From Mycteria americana (lineage: Eukaryota > Chordata > Aves > Ciconiiformes > Ciconiidae): 64,000 nt of DNA. The translations under genes were made by a program, and so were the position numbers. Where the stretch lies: NCBI RefSeq assembly GCF_035582795.1, contig NC_134373.1, positions 18,064,001 through 18,128,000 of the forward strand. The letters run 5' to 3'. Each line of letters opens with the position of its first letter. Positions within the stretch are counted from its first letter, which is position 1. Shown here one piece after another: positions 41,301 to 49,515 of the stretch. The notes beneath the pieces are model-generated. The model was not told the DNA's origin, did not search any database, and worked only from the letters and a program-made list of their open reading frames with translations.

Positions 41301-41584
41301 TTGAAGCTCTCCCATCTGATATCAGCATTGACGAAGGAAAAGTTCTCACACTATCTTGTGCCTTTTCTGGTGAACCTGCTCCTGAAATAACATGGTACTG
41401 CAGAGGGAGAAAAATTACCAGTCAGGACAAGCAAGGCAGATTCCACATTGAAACCAGTGAAGATCTAACCACCCTGATCATCATGGATGTCCAGAAGAAC
41501 GACGGTGGACTTTATACGCTGAATTTAGGAAATGAATTTGGTACCGATTCCGCCACTGTGAATATTAATATTCGATCAATTTAG
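2..41584 (+). CDS. TTN: Titin (connectin), C-terminal A-band and M-band part, 36 exons, 5'-partial
   Basis: Giant sarcomeric ruler and spring protein. This part binds myosin and myosin-binding protein C along the thick filament and is cross-linked at the M-band. The frame is open at position 2; the N-terminal two thirds lie off the window. Coding exons are 2-14393, 14710-15006, 15110-15697, 15786-16088, 16240-16536, 17010-17297, 17385-17684, 17779-18081, 18247-18552, 18660-20426, 20522-20818, 21387-21674, 21771-22070, 22149-24215, 24308-24610, 24692-24997, 25092-25382, 25503-25802, 25915-26220, 26470-26775, 26876-27157, 27446-28039, 28141-28428, 28547-28846, 29302-29604, 29901-30203, 30322-30906, 31045-31350, 31443-31742, 31965-32540, 32633-32938, 33030-33623, 33745-39692, 39781-39934, 40868-41161 and 41286-41584. 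All junctions are GT-AG and keep the frame; the lengths sum to 35,037 nt, or 11,678 residues plus stop. The domain order follows mammalian titin as I recall it, except for one missing M-band Ig. Confidence 0.97.
14710..18552 (+). CDS. TTN: Titin A-band exons after the giant exon (8 exons)
   Basis: Exons and domains are: 14710-15006 Fn3; 15110-15697 Ig + Fn3; 15786-16088 Fn3; 16240-16536 Fn3; 17010-17297 Ig; 17385-17684 Fn3; 17779-18081 Fn3; 18247-18552 Fn3. Every exon length is a multiple of three and every intron is phase 1, so each is a self-contained cassette. Together they finish the super-repeat that began at 12920 and start the next. The Ig at 15110 has KVTLSRDG where the conserved core Trp is expected; I recall the same in mammals. 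The intron 16089-16239 carries a run of 19 C, and the intron 16537-17009 (473 bp) shows nothing else recognisable. Confidence 0.95.
16137..16155 (+). repeat. Run of 19 cytosines in a titin intron
   Basis: An uninterrupted C tract 49 bp after the donor at 16089. A shorter C run lies at 18219-18226 in another titin intron. Length is likely polymorphic and sequencing-prone. Confidence 0.9.
18660..20426 (+). CDS. TTN: Titin A-band six-domain exon (Ig-Fn3-Fn3-Ig-Fn3-Fn3)
   Basis: A single exon of 1767 nt (589 codons) between acceptor tttccacag and donor g|gtgagt. The Ig opens with VAPEIDLDVALRT. Fn3 domains follow with DTPSACQKLQ and DVPGPIKDL. A second Ig starts at TPEADLSDIPGG, then two Fn3 domains from LGPPSKPKGP and RPPGAPGKP. 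It forms the middle of the sixth C-zone unit of this window and is a multi-domain exon among one-domain neighbours. Confidence 0.95.
20522..22070 (+). CDS. TTN: Titin A-band exons, Fn3 / Ig / Fn3
   Basis: Exon 20522-20818 encodes an Fn3 (DPPGTPDYIDVT). Exon 21387-21674 encodes an Ig (IAPTIEFGPEHFEG) that closes the sixth unit. Exon 21771-22070 encodes an Fn3 (DTPGKVGGPIRF) that opens the seventh. In the last, the usual DGG loop is NDGCA, a Cys in place of Gly; I recall the same in human titin. The 568-bp intron 20819-21386 contains a possible degraded CR1 fragment near 20881-20960. Confidence 0.95.
22149..24215 (+). CDS. TTN: Titin A-band seven-domain exon
   Basis: This exon has 2067 nt (689 codons), phase 1 at both ends. 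The order is Fn3 (LPDAPGTPEP), Fn3 (SPPSAPNVVKV), Ig (SAPEIDIDANFKQ), Fn3 (DTPGPPGPITF), Fn3 (PAPPKRLDIVD), Ig (IEPTADLSEISRQ), Fn3 (RPGPVTGPIEI). It is the core of the seventh C-zone unit in the window. The open frame can be read back through the upstream intron 22071-22148, but the acceptor at 22141-22148 and donor at 22071 are clear. Confidence 0.95.
24308..28846 (+). CDS. TTN: Titin A-band exons (10 exons)
   Basis: Exons and domains are: 24308-24610 Fn3; 24692-24997 Fn3; 25092-25382 Ig; 25503-25802 Fn3; 25915-26220 Fn3; 26470-26775 Fn3; 26876-27157 Ig; 27446-28039 Fn3 + Fn3; 28141-28428 Ig; 28547-28846 Fn3. They end the seventh super-repeat and hold most of the eighth. All are phase 1. 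The acceptor of 25915 is odd: a run of 12 A separates its pyrimidine tract from the CAG. Introns are 80 to about 290 bp and otherwise plain. Confidence 0.95.
29302..33623 (+). CDS. TTN: Titin end of C-zone and pre-kinase region (8 exons)
   Basis: Exons and domains are: 29302-29604 Fn3; 29901-30203 Fn3; 30322-30906 Ig + Fn3; 31045-31350 Fn3; 31443-31742 Fn3; 31965-32540 Ig + Ig; 32633-32938 Fn3; 33030-33623 Fn3 + Ig. The super-repeat rule ends with the Ig of exon 30322. From there the order Fn-Fn-Fn-Ig-Ig-Fn-Fn-Ig-Ig-Fn-kinase is the irregular C-terminal A-band zone next to the M-band. The tandem Ig exon 31965-32540 has no Fn3 between its two Ig domains. The 455-bp intron 28847-29301 shows no feature. 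Confidence 0.95.
33745..39692 (+). CDS. TTN: Titin kinase and M-band exon (equivalent of Mex1)
   Basis: This 5948-nt exon enters in phase 1 and leaves in phase 0. In order: the last A-band Ig (about 33760-34035) and Fn3 (34042-34330); kinase and regulatory tail (34425-35370); Ig M1 (35385-35660), M2 (35749-36030) and M3 (36064-36345); a long Arg/Ser/Glu-rich linker (to 37785); M4 (37788-38070); linker; M5 (38349-38630); KSP linker (38631-38820); M6 (38822-39100); linker; an Ig matching mammalian M8 (39291-39560); and the first half of M9 (from 39571). Mammalian titin has a further Ig, M7, between M6 and M8; it is absent here. This region binds myomesin, obscurin and MURF proteins in mammals. 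Confidence 0.96.
34425..35370 (+). other. TTN: Titin kinase domain with autoinhibitory tail
   Basis: The Ser/Thr-kinase fold starts at YDKYMIAEELGRGQFG. The ATP-site lysine is in AKFVKVKG. The catalytic loop is HFDIKPDN, with the catalytic Asp at codon 34794-34796 and Lys at 34800-34802. The DFG motif is replaced by EFG (Glu codon 34854-34856), as in all titin kinases I know. The activation segment has SPEYYAPE, containing the autoinhibitory tyrosine. The core ends at WLKQQ. The tail (TKVIKTLRHRRYY onward) corresponds to the helices and strand that fill the active site in the human structure. EFG is one argument that this is a pseudokinase or mechanosensor scaffold. Confidence 0.95.
36346..37785 (+). 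other. TTN: Titin M-band linker between Ig M3 and M4, charged and Arg/Ser-rich
   Basis: About 480 residues without an Ig or Fn3 fold. It has a helical-looking Glu/Lys/Arg stretch (EEREKHVQRQIDKTLRMAEI), then basic segments with proline-directed serines and threonines (RRRTPSPE, RRRRSLSPTY, RRSPTPERTRPRSPSP). These look like phosphorylation sites for proline-directed or basophilic kinases. It is encoded without interruption in the kinase exon and is conserved with the mammalian M-is2 insertion as I recall it. Confidence 0.85.
39781..39934 (+). CDS. TTN: Titin M-band exon, second half of Ig M9
   Basis: A 154-nt exon after acceptor ccctcctcag, ending at donor c|gtaagt. It starts in phase 0 (ISVSSHIRVTRSKN) and ends in phase 1. 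It completes Ig M9, whose first half is in the kinase exon: the conserved DTGKYTVKAKN strand lies here. The following intron, 39935-40867 (933 bp), is the longest TTN intron in the window and shows no feature I can name. Confidence 0.95.
40868..41161 (+). CDS. TTN: Titin is7 exon (equivalent of Mex5), skippable cassette
   Basis: A 294-nt exon, phase 1 on both sides, encoding a Ser/Met-rich linker (PLIEEPPKEVVLK, then SSFSSSSMTEMEF and ESFVEMSSSSIM) with no Ig fold. It matches the mammalian M-is7 sequence between M9 and M10. In mammals this exon is alternatively spliced by muscle type and carries the calpain-3 binding site. Skipping would keep the frame here too, leaving a CGA codon at the new junction. 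Confidence 0.93.
41286..41584 (+). CDS. TTN: Titin last coding exon, Ig M10 and stop
   Basis: Acceptor gttttgtaaag is followed by GVPPKIEALPSDISIDEG, Ig domain M10. The frame ends ...NINIRSI-TAG at 41582-41584, the same C-terminus as mammalian titin. M10 is the domain that binds obscurin/OBSL1 and is hit by tibial muscular dystrophy mutations in humans. Trp and Cys core positions are present (EITWYCRG). Confidence 0.96.
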
Positions 41585-42560
41585 AGAGCTTGATCTGTAT
41601 TATTTACACTTGTCTTTTTACAAGTGATTCATATATGGACTGAAATATCTGATCTGTAAATATAAAAAAAAAATATTTTTATACCTACCTGAATGAGACA
41701 AAGTCCAGAGCTATACATTATGACTTATAGTCATTAGTGACCTAAATTTTAAACACTTTTTTCACTGACATGTACATACTGTATATAGCCGAAGTTAACG
41801 GTTATGAAGTTTTGTACCATTTATTTTATGACATTTTGAAATGTAACTTTTGGAACTAACAGTTGGTAGGAGAAAGTTTCCTAGCAAACGACTACCCTGC
41901 TCAACATTTAACTAATTTTTGCGCCTCAACTCATTGTTGATGTCTAAGAATGCCTCAACAGGTAGAGAGGCTCCCTGTTGAAGATTACCTACACCTAAGA
42001 GATGATACTGTGCATAGTATTTCATACATGCACAAATATTTATGTTGAATCAGAAATGTAAGGCACTGGTGATGTTTGCAATTACCCTCCTGTAAGCATT
42101 GCTTTAATGTTTTACATTGGATCTGATTATGTCATAATTTCCATACCTGACTGACAATTTATGGACAAAGTGCAAGCGGCCAGCACTTTGTTCACCCACT
42201 ATCTGCGTACTGTTTCTGACATATTGACTGCCTGAATAGCTTTAAAAAAGTAACATCACCTGGCCATCCCCTTAATCAACAAAGCTATTTAGGTACTCAA
42301 GTGCAGCAGCAGTACCCCCTCTCGGAGGTTCGTAGGGTGCAATGATTGAGTTTGTGTGGTAGTATTAGACATCCAGTAGTCACTTCCAGGCAACTAAGCA
42401 ATGAACCACAGTTTGAAAACAAACTGTTGTTACAACATCAAAGACCGCCCTGCACTTCAATTTGCTTTAGTTCTCCTAATGTAGTAATAAATCTTGTTAG
42501 CTGTTGAACCTCCTTGAGATAGAATTATTCCTTTGAAATAAAGCATGCTTTCTGCACCAT
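41585..42560 (+). other. TTN: TTN 3' UTR
   Basis: AT-rich non-coding sequence directly after the titin stop codon. Two AATAAA signals lie at 42486-42491 and 42537-42542; the second is the likely main poly(A) signal, giving a UTR of about 1 kb. The exact cleavage site is inferred. Confidence 0.75.
42486..42542 (+). terminator. TTN: TTN polyadenylation signals
   Basis: AATAAA occurs at 42486-42491 and 42537-42542, about 0.9 kb after the stop codon. The second is followed within about 40 bp by a GT/T-rich stretch (ctccttgttatttattatgctctg), as expected downstream of a cleavage site. Confidence 0.65.
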
Positions 42561-44090
42561 AAACTCTGCGACTCCTTGTTATTTATTATGCTCTGTTTTT
42601 ACAGTTTCTGTACTACACTACAAAGAGCTGCTGAAAGAAAAGACTAGGTAGAAATGCAATTCTCCAATGTAAACCAGGTAGCTAACTGTTGAAAATCCAG
42701 CCATCTATGAAAAAACAGCCTGGCTACCAGAAAGTCAGCCTAAAAAAAAGTCAGACTTTAAAAAAAAAGTTTTCTTCATAGGTTCTTCATTGACAAAGGA
42801 TAAATTCTAGCACATGCCTAAGCATTATGCTGTTTTTATTATCCCTCTGTTAAGTGAATTTCCAGGCCTTCCACTACACCCTATATGGATAAATTGCTAA
42901 TCTCTCTTCATTATTGCTGGTCTCTGCTGAAAGTGGTTAAAAAACTGCCTCCAGGAAACCTGGCTATTGCATCCTTTTTTTTGCAGCTGCAACTAGTATG
43001 GACTAGTTGACCCTAATTGCCTGGACCTACAAGTTCCCATCTCCCATGGGTGATTAAGGGCCCATGCCCCATCAGTTTTTCATCCTTCAAGTCAGTTGAC
43101 ATACCTACAGGAGAAAAGCTTGTCTTTATATTCCTGGGGGGAGGAAAAAAAAATCACAAATCCCATCCAGGCAGGTCACAATTTTGGTTATCTATGGGAA
43201 AAGAGTAACAAGGTAAAAGGAGCAACACTGCTTCAGGGGCTGTAAAATTCTCTTAGGTGAAGCAGGAGCATTAGTTAGCAACACTATGCATCACTATGAC
43301 TCCCAGCATACTACTGCTACTAAAAAAAAAGCTCAAGTTCATCAGTAGTAGTAAAGCAGGTAGCATGTTTAAAAACCTATTCCAAAAAGACTCACTATAG
43401 AAGCAGACTTTTTAAATTTCCTATAAACCTACATACTATCAACCACTAGCTATCCAAATGATGCAGGAAAGCTAATAAATGGGGATGAAACAAGGACTAA
43501 AGTAAAAATAATGATTTCAGAAGAGCTAAGTTTTGGGTCAGGACAAGATCCAGACTTTTTCAAGTGATGGAACCAGGAACACCTAGAAACAATCATAAAG
43601 ATGAAAGAGCTTAAGAGTATGTGGTATTTCTTCCTTAAGGAGGAAAGTAAAAAAGAATAATTAAAAAAAGGAGGTAAAAAAGGCCATTTATTTTAATCTT
43701 TAAAGCATTCAAACTAAAAAAAAAAACCCTCAAGAAAGCTTCTAATTCTAATTCCATTAGATGTTTAAAAAAAACCACAACAAACTCAATAAGAGACACA
43801 AAAATACACAGGTACAGTCTTGTTTAACCAAGAACTAACTTGTGTACACAGGCACATAATAAAATTAACACTAAAAATGCACTAGTCAGTCATCTCAGCA
43901 GAAAGTAATTAGTGTCAGACAGCATCTGCAGATTTAAGCATGGACTCTTCTCCACAAATGCTACTGGAAGCTCGCTCTTCCATGGCCTCTACTGAGTCTA
44001 GGCATATTTACTTGATCAAGAGGAAAGCACAATGGTGTGGCAGTCTAAGCAACTTCATTCTGCCTGTACCTCTCTGGCCCAACTCTGCAC

Positions 44091-44180
44091 AGTACTTAAA
44101 CAAGCACACCTAACTTGAAGCAGATGAGTCACTCACATGCCTAAAAACAGGCTTTAAAGTACTTCCAGGCTTTGCTGAAG
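44091..44180. repeat. Degraded palindromic ancient repeat
   Basis: A left arm (agtacttaaacaagcaca..., to gatgagt) faces a right arm (actcacatgcctaaa... to gctttgctgaag). It resembles the family of sauropsid palindromic repeats with a 'stop at CTCACATGCTTAAA...' arm and a 'TTTGCTGAA' end, which I know from turtle and crocodile genomes. Both arms carry many changes. The family name is not certain. Confidence 0.45.
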
Positions 44181-47100
44181 CACAGCTTTAATAGATAACT
44201 TTACATGCCAACCTGCTGAGCCAGTGTTTTTTCACAAGACCACTAAGCGAACGTTAATATAGACTGACACCGATAAAGTCACAAGCTAAAGCTTCAATAT
44301 TCAGTTTCACAGAACACATCCCTAAACAGTAACATTTTTCAAGACAATAGATTGGACTATTGGAGACAATAGTCTCCGGATAAAAAAATAAACATAAAAT
44401 GAGCAATGAACATTTCAAATTATGTGCTTATTCTATCAGGTCAAATATTGGGATTTTTAACTATACAAGCCGACATTTGCTCTTTTTAAAGATAAAATCT
44501 GTTGCACTATAGGACCAAGTTCAGAAAAATATCCTACCACTAATATGTGTGTGAAGGCATTTGGACTTCATGTTTCCTGGGTCCTGATGCATAAGGAAGA
44601 ACTTTTTAGCAAAGCTCTGTGTGCTGTTTTATAAATTCTACTATAGGGCTATACATTCTCTACTAACATTTTACATTTGGCAGCCTGAGAAAAATAACTG
44701 TGATGGTGGATAGCCATAATAACACTAAGAGTATACTAACTAACAACACTAACACATAAGAACACTAACACCTTTTACTACTAGCAGACAAGAAACCCTA
44801 GTCTTAACATTGCATTTCAGTTTTTACCATTGCCTCCAGTTTCAATGATTTTTCCCTTCAAGGGGAGAAAATTATATGAACAGAACACAAACACGTCACA
44901 TCTCTGATAAAAATATTAAAACTAAATCTTCTCTAGTTGTGGTTTTTTTTTCCTTCCCCCTTTTTGAAGATGATAAAGTTCTAGAGCTTGGATTTAAAAA
45001 AAAAAAAGTAATAATCAGAATACTTAATATCTATTAAAAAAACTAAAGCATAACACAGTCAAAAATAAATCATTCAGTCATTCCCACACTGGGACATGCC
45101 AAAGTACAAACAGCAGTGGTACAAGGGAGAAAGGATGACAGAGAAAATAAGGTACACTGACACATCAGAAAATGACAGCCAGTGTATAGAAAAATAAGAG
45201 TCAGACCCATGTAAGGTAATTACGATCTGCAACTGGAACGCAAACTTTGTGGAAAATGCCTAGGCAGCCTACAGAGTGCACTGAGAAAGAGAAGATACAG
45301 AAGTAGCCAAAGCAATATTTATCACAAGAGAATATGAAATACAGGGAAAAGGAGAAGACACTCTTACATCCTGTCCCTCGACAGGATTTAAAGTGTTACC
45401 TTTGACATCCGTAATTGACAGTCTTGGAGATGCCTCTTTACCCTTCCCTTTGAAAAAGCTGAAGGAGGCCTGTCTTTTTTTTTTTTTTTTTTTTAAAAAA
45501 ACACATCCATAAAATACAGTTGTGCTCTTATCTTTAGCCTTCTCTCCCATATGCATGCTGGTTAGAACAGTCAGGATATAGCTATGGGAGTAGCTATGTA
45601 TATTGGTGCATAAATAGCCACAATGACAGTGTCCTACCACGAAGAAGGCAGCAGCACCAGACAGCAGACCTAGGAAACAGTCTGACTACTTTCTTACCGT
45701 ACTCACTTGCCAAACAACATTCTGGATTGTTTATCCAGACTTAACAAATATCAAAGTGCTAAGTAAAGTAAATTAAATTCCTAAATAACACCTTCTAATC
45801 ACTACAGTATGTACACAGTGGGAAGAGCGGAGGTAAAGCACGTTTTAGCATGCTTTAAAGTGCAGGCCATCACCCTATCTTCTAGTAAGCTTGTTCATGT
45901 TAATGCATTAGCCTTTGCAAAATAGTGAAGCACTGGTCCCCCTGCTGTATAGGCAGAGGGATGCCTGGCTTCCGAACCTTAGTTTGCTGCTTAAGTTAGC
46001 TGCTAAGGGGCCAAGTCCTTCCAAGACAGTGGCAATTCTAAGGATGTAAATACACAGTTACAGTCACATGGGAGCTTTACAAGTGAAATAAAAACCTATA
46101 TGGTCCTTTGGTCTTCAATGTTAAACAGCAGAGATTTTCAGGATGGTAACTGTGGATTTGGGAATCCAGGTTCTACATAAATCCCCTCTAAGCAGATCTC
46201 TTCCAGATCTGGATCTGAAACTCTTAGGTTCAGCCCTCAAAGTAGTCAGTAAAGAAACACCCATAACATGCAGGTTTCACATTAACTCTTTTAAAGCAGG
46301 ATAATGAGGAACATCTGAAAAAGAACAGTTTTCAGACACAGACATTTCCTTCATTCAGGTATTATACCCCTTTAAAAAGTTACTAACTTACACCAGCAGG
46401 AACAACAGCTACAACACTTAAACTGATGGTGGCATAACAAGCAAAACTCAAATTTATAGCTTGTGAAAATAACCAACACAAATAGCTGTGATTTCAATTT
46501 TTAAATAAAGTACTTTTTTTTTTTTTTTAATACAGAAGCAACCTCTGAAGTATTGCTATCCCAAAGATTGCATTCTCGGCAGTGGGGGGGGGTTAAAAAA
46601 AGTCAAGCTGACTTACTATACACTAAGTGGAAAGAAGAACAAACATTAATTTTCAGAAGTTTAAAGCCCCTGAACCTTGTAATCTCAGTATTCACAAATC
46701 TCCAAATCATCGAGTGCCTAATCATTAATTCTTTATAGTACAAGCTGGTAAGCCATTTAAGCACATTCCATTTCTAATTATCTGATGTTAGAGACTTCAG
46801 AGATATAACTCAGTAACTAGCAGTTATCACTTTTCACCTAAATGTATGTAGTATGCTTATATTCTTTAAGTGATAAATACTATTTAAAAAATTAAATTGA
46901 TTTCAGATTGATCTCTTCAGAAGCAACTGAGATCAGAACTAGAAGCACTAATTGTACATTCTATGTTGAGGTTCAGCTCCCATTCTCCACCAGAAAGAAT
47001 AATGATACAATTAGGCATTCCTCATAAACTCTCCTCTAAACTTGGAAATGAAAATGTAAGAGCATCCAGATTTTTTTTTTAGTCTTACTACACATGGATC

Positions 47101-48348
47101 ATTGCGATTCAGCCAGCTAAGTATCATTTTCAGAAATGACTTCTTAAGCTCCAGATGCCAAAAGTATGATGGCATATCATCTTGACGATTTCATTGAAAC
47201 ACATTTTAGGATTTTTGCCACAGAGTTTGGCACAGGTGTATATATAAAAGCGCTGATTTAACTTTAGCAGGAACATGTTATGTATATACAAAGCCATCAT
47301 TCCAGCCCTAGTGACATGGAGAAACCCAAAACAGAGCTGAAGTAGTTATATGCAAATTTTGTGCTTGAATCTCATCATTACAACTTTTGTCTAAACAATC
47401 CTATCTGTGGCAGTAGTTAACATTATTATTTACTACTACATGCACTGATCAGTCTCAGACTTTTTTTGCACAATGTGGAGTCCAAACTATTTTCTCTGTA
47501 GTAGCTGAAAGCCAGAAAAAGGTATTTGTTAATGTGACATGTACTTAACACTGTACAAGCTGGCAGAAACCTCAGTGACATTTCAAAAACCAGCCCTAGG
47601 ACAGCATATGACTCAAGACAACGCTCTCATTGCGATATGTAGTTTACTTCTCTGAACATCTTTTTTAATACTTATTTTTACAATTGTCATAAGTGTCATA
47701 CAGAATACATTAAAGCAAACATTCAGAAAAAATGTACAAGCATTTGTGTGCCTGATATGCATATGCAAATGCTAGTTGCATGAAAACTGACAGAACTGAG
47801 CACAAATGACAGCTCTGAGCTGGTATCCACAAATAACTTAACTTGTCCAAGCCATTCCATTCCATTCAACCCTGACATAATGGTTTATAAATTGCTATTT
47901 TATATATGGGTAACAGTTCATATGTTTTTCCTCATTGTTTGGACCTATTCTGATTTAGATAAATCAACATTCCAGAAATTTATAAGGAAAGCTTCCATTC
48001 CATTCCCATCTGTCCTTTCCAGCCTGCTTCAAAAACACCAAATTATTCATATACACAAAAGGAAGACTAGTTAAACAAAATTAAAGAAGATTTGATTATA
48101 AAAACAGATTTTGGTATGTGCTTGAGTGCAAAAAAAACCCTGTACATTTACTTAACAATTGTGTAAATCAAAACCAGTAAATGGCTTGCTTAAAGTGCTC
48201 TACAGCTAAGACTTTATAGACCAAGTTTATCCCTAAATGAATACCCAAAAAATCCCCAAAAGCTTACAATGCTAACACTAACAACCTTATGGACCAAGGT
48301 GCTAGCAGGCACTGTTATACCATATTACTCATTAATTGTTAAGAGAGT

Positions 48349-48411
48349 CAGACTCCGATCTCACTTACAGGTAATGCAAATTTACACTGATGTAACTGAG
48401 AGCAGAATCCA
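48349..48411. repeat. Degraded palindromic ancient repeat
   Basis: The left arm gactccgatctcacttacag is an imperfect reverse complement of the right arm at 48381-48411 (tttacactgatgtaactgag, then agcagaatcc). The arms match a palindromic element with 'TTACACTGGTGTAACTGAGAGCAGAATC'-type ends that I recall as abundant in turtles and crocodilians. The central part is lost here. Confidence 0.45.
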
Positions 48412-49396
48412 TCTCCTGATGTATATCATCCTCAAATGATATAAAGGAGTTGCAAAAACAGAAGCTCCCTTTTGTATAAATATGTCATAAATAAAATATG
48501 TATAGATACAAATATTCATTACAACAGCAGCTTAATGGTCTAATATTTCAGCTCTTGCTTCTATAATACTTGCTAAAAAACACATCTTAAGTGAGTAGAG
48601 TAAATCTTAACAGTGCTGTATTAGCTACTTGTAATGCTACACACCCCAGAAACAATTTATGCACATTTTGAAACCTTTAGTAGATCTTTTGAAGTGAAAG
48701 TAGGTAGAAATTTTTGATGCAAAAAAGAATAAATAAATAAAAGTTATTAAATATCCAATGTTTGGTACAAATGCTTCATATTAAGTTATTTTTATACATT
48801 TGTTTAGAAAAATACACTAAATATTTCTACTTTCATTGGCTAAAAATAAGGACCAGATTATGTATATCCTTATGTCTTTAATGAAGGCAATGTCAATTAC
48901 CATCAAGCTGCTAGAGTAGACCCATTAGTGCCCATTCCCACAGCCCTTACACAGGCAAAAAAGCCATTGCAGGGCTAATCACAGCTCCCGGTGGATGACC
49001 TGGTACAAATGACCAAGAGGCCCATGGCACAAGTTGCATTTTCTCCAAAAAAAAATGAAACCTTTTTGCTAAAGTTTATAACCTGCAGGTTTACTAATGT
49101 ATCAGTCAGACCTTCACACTTTTTAAAAAGAGCTACATTTACAAATGTGGATGCTTATCTGTTAAGCCATCATTTGTTCCAAAAAATGCACATTCAAACT
49201 GTGAAATATTAGGAAAATACTCTTGCAAATAAACTATATAAAGATAAAATACACTTCAAAGATAGTTTTTATGTTATTCTATAAAGTGCAGAGAAATCCT
49301 TCTAAAAAGGGAAATGACTACTTCCTATAACAACAGTATAATTACAGCAGCCTTTGCATAGCGTTATTTATAGAAAATTGAATACTTTCAGTTTCT

Positions 49397-49515
49397 TCAA
49401 GGATTAAAGGATGAAAGAGTCTCTTCCACTTCAGATCTTTCCTTTGATACTGATCTATTTTCTTCAGGAATGGCTGATGATACCAGATCTCCATTGACAG
49501 CACTTCTAGCAGATC
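49397..49515 (-). CDS. PLEKHA3: PLEKHA3 last coding exon
   Basis: 119 nt: Arg completion, then [38 protein letters not shown] and TGA at 49399-49397. It aligns with human NGDLASATIPEESRL...SESEDTLPSFSS. The 3' UTR continues to the left. Confidence 0.92.

Larger units (their letters stand above)
42571..49396. other. Non-coding interval between TTN and PLEKHA3, probably partly PLEKHA3 3' UTR
   Basis: 6.8 kb, AT-rich, with no open frame or RNA gene I can support. The PLEKHA3 transcript enters it from the right. On the minus strand the first canonical AATAAA I can find after the stop codon is at 43687-43692, with another at 42835-42840, so the UTR could be several kb. It holds two degraded palindromic repeats (44091-44180, 48349-48411), T and A runs (for example 45475-45494), a short CCATT run at 47854-47867, and otherwise nothing recognisable. 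Confidence 0.6.

Noticed and set aside
45269-45640. 123-codon minus-strand frame
   Set aside because: Its centre is a poly-Lys run from a T tract and it has no similarity I recognise.
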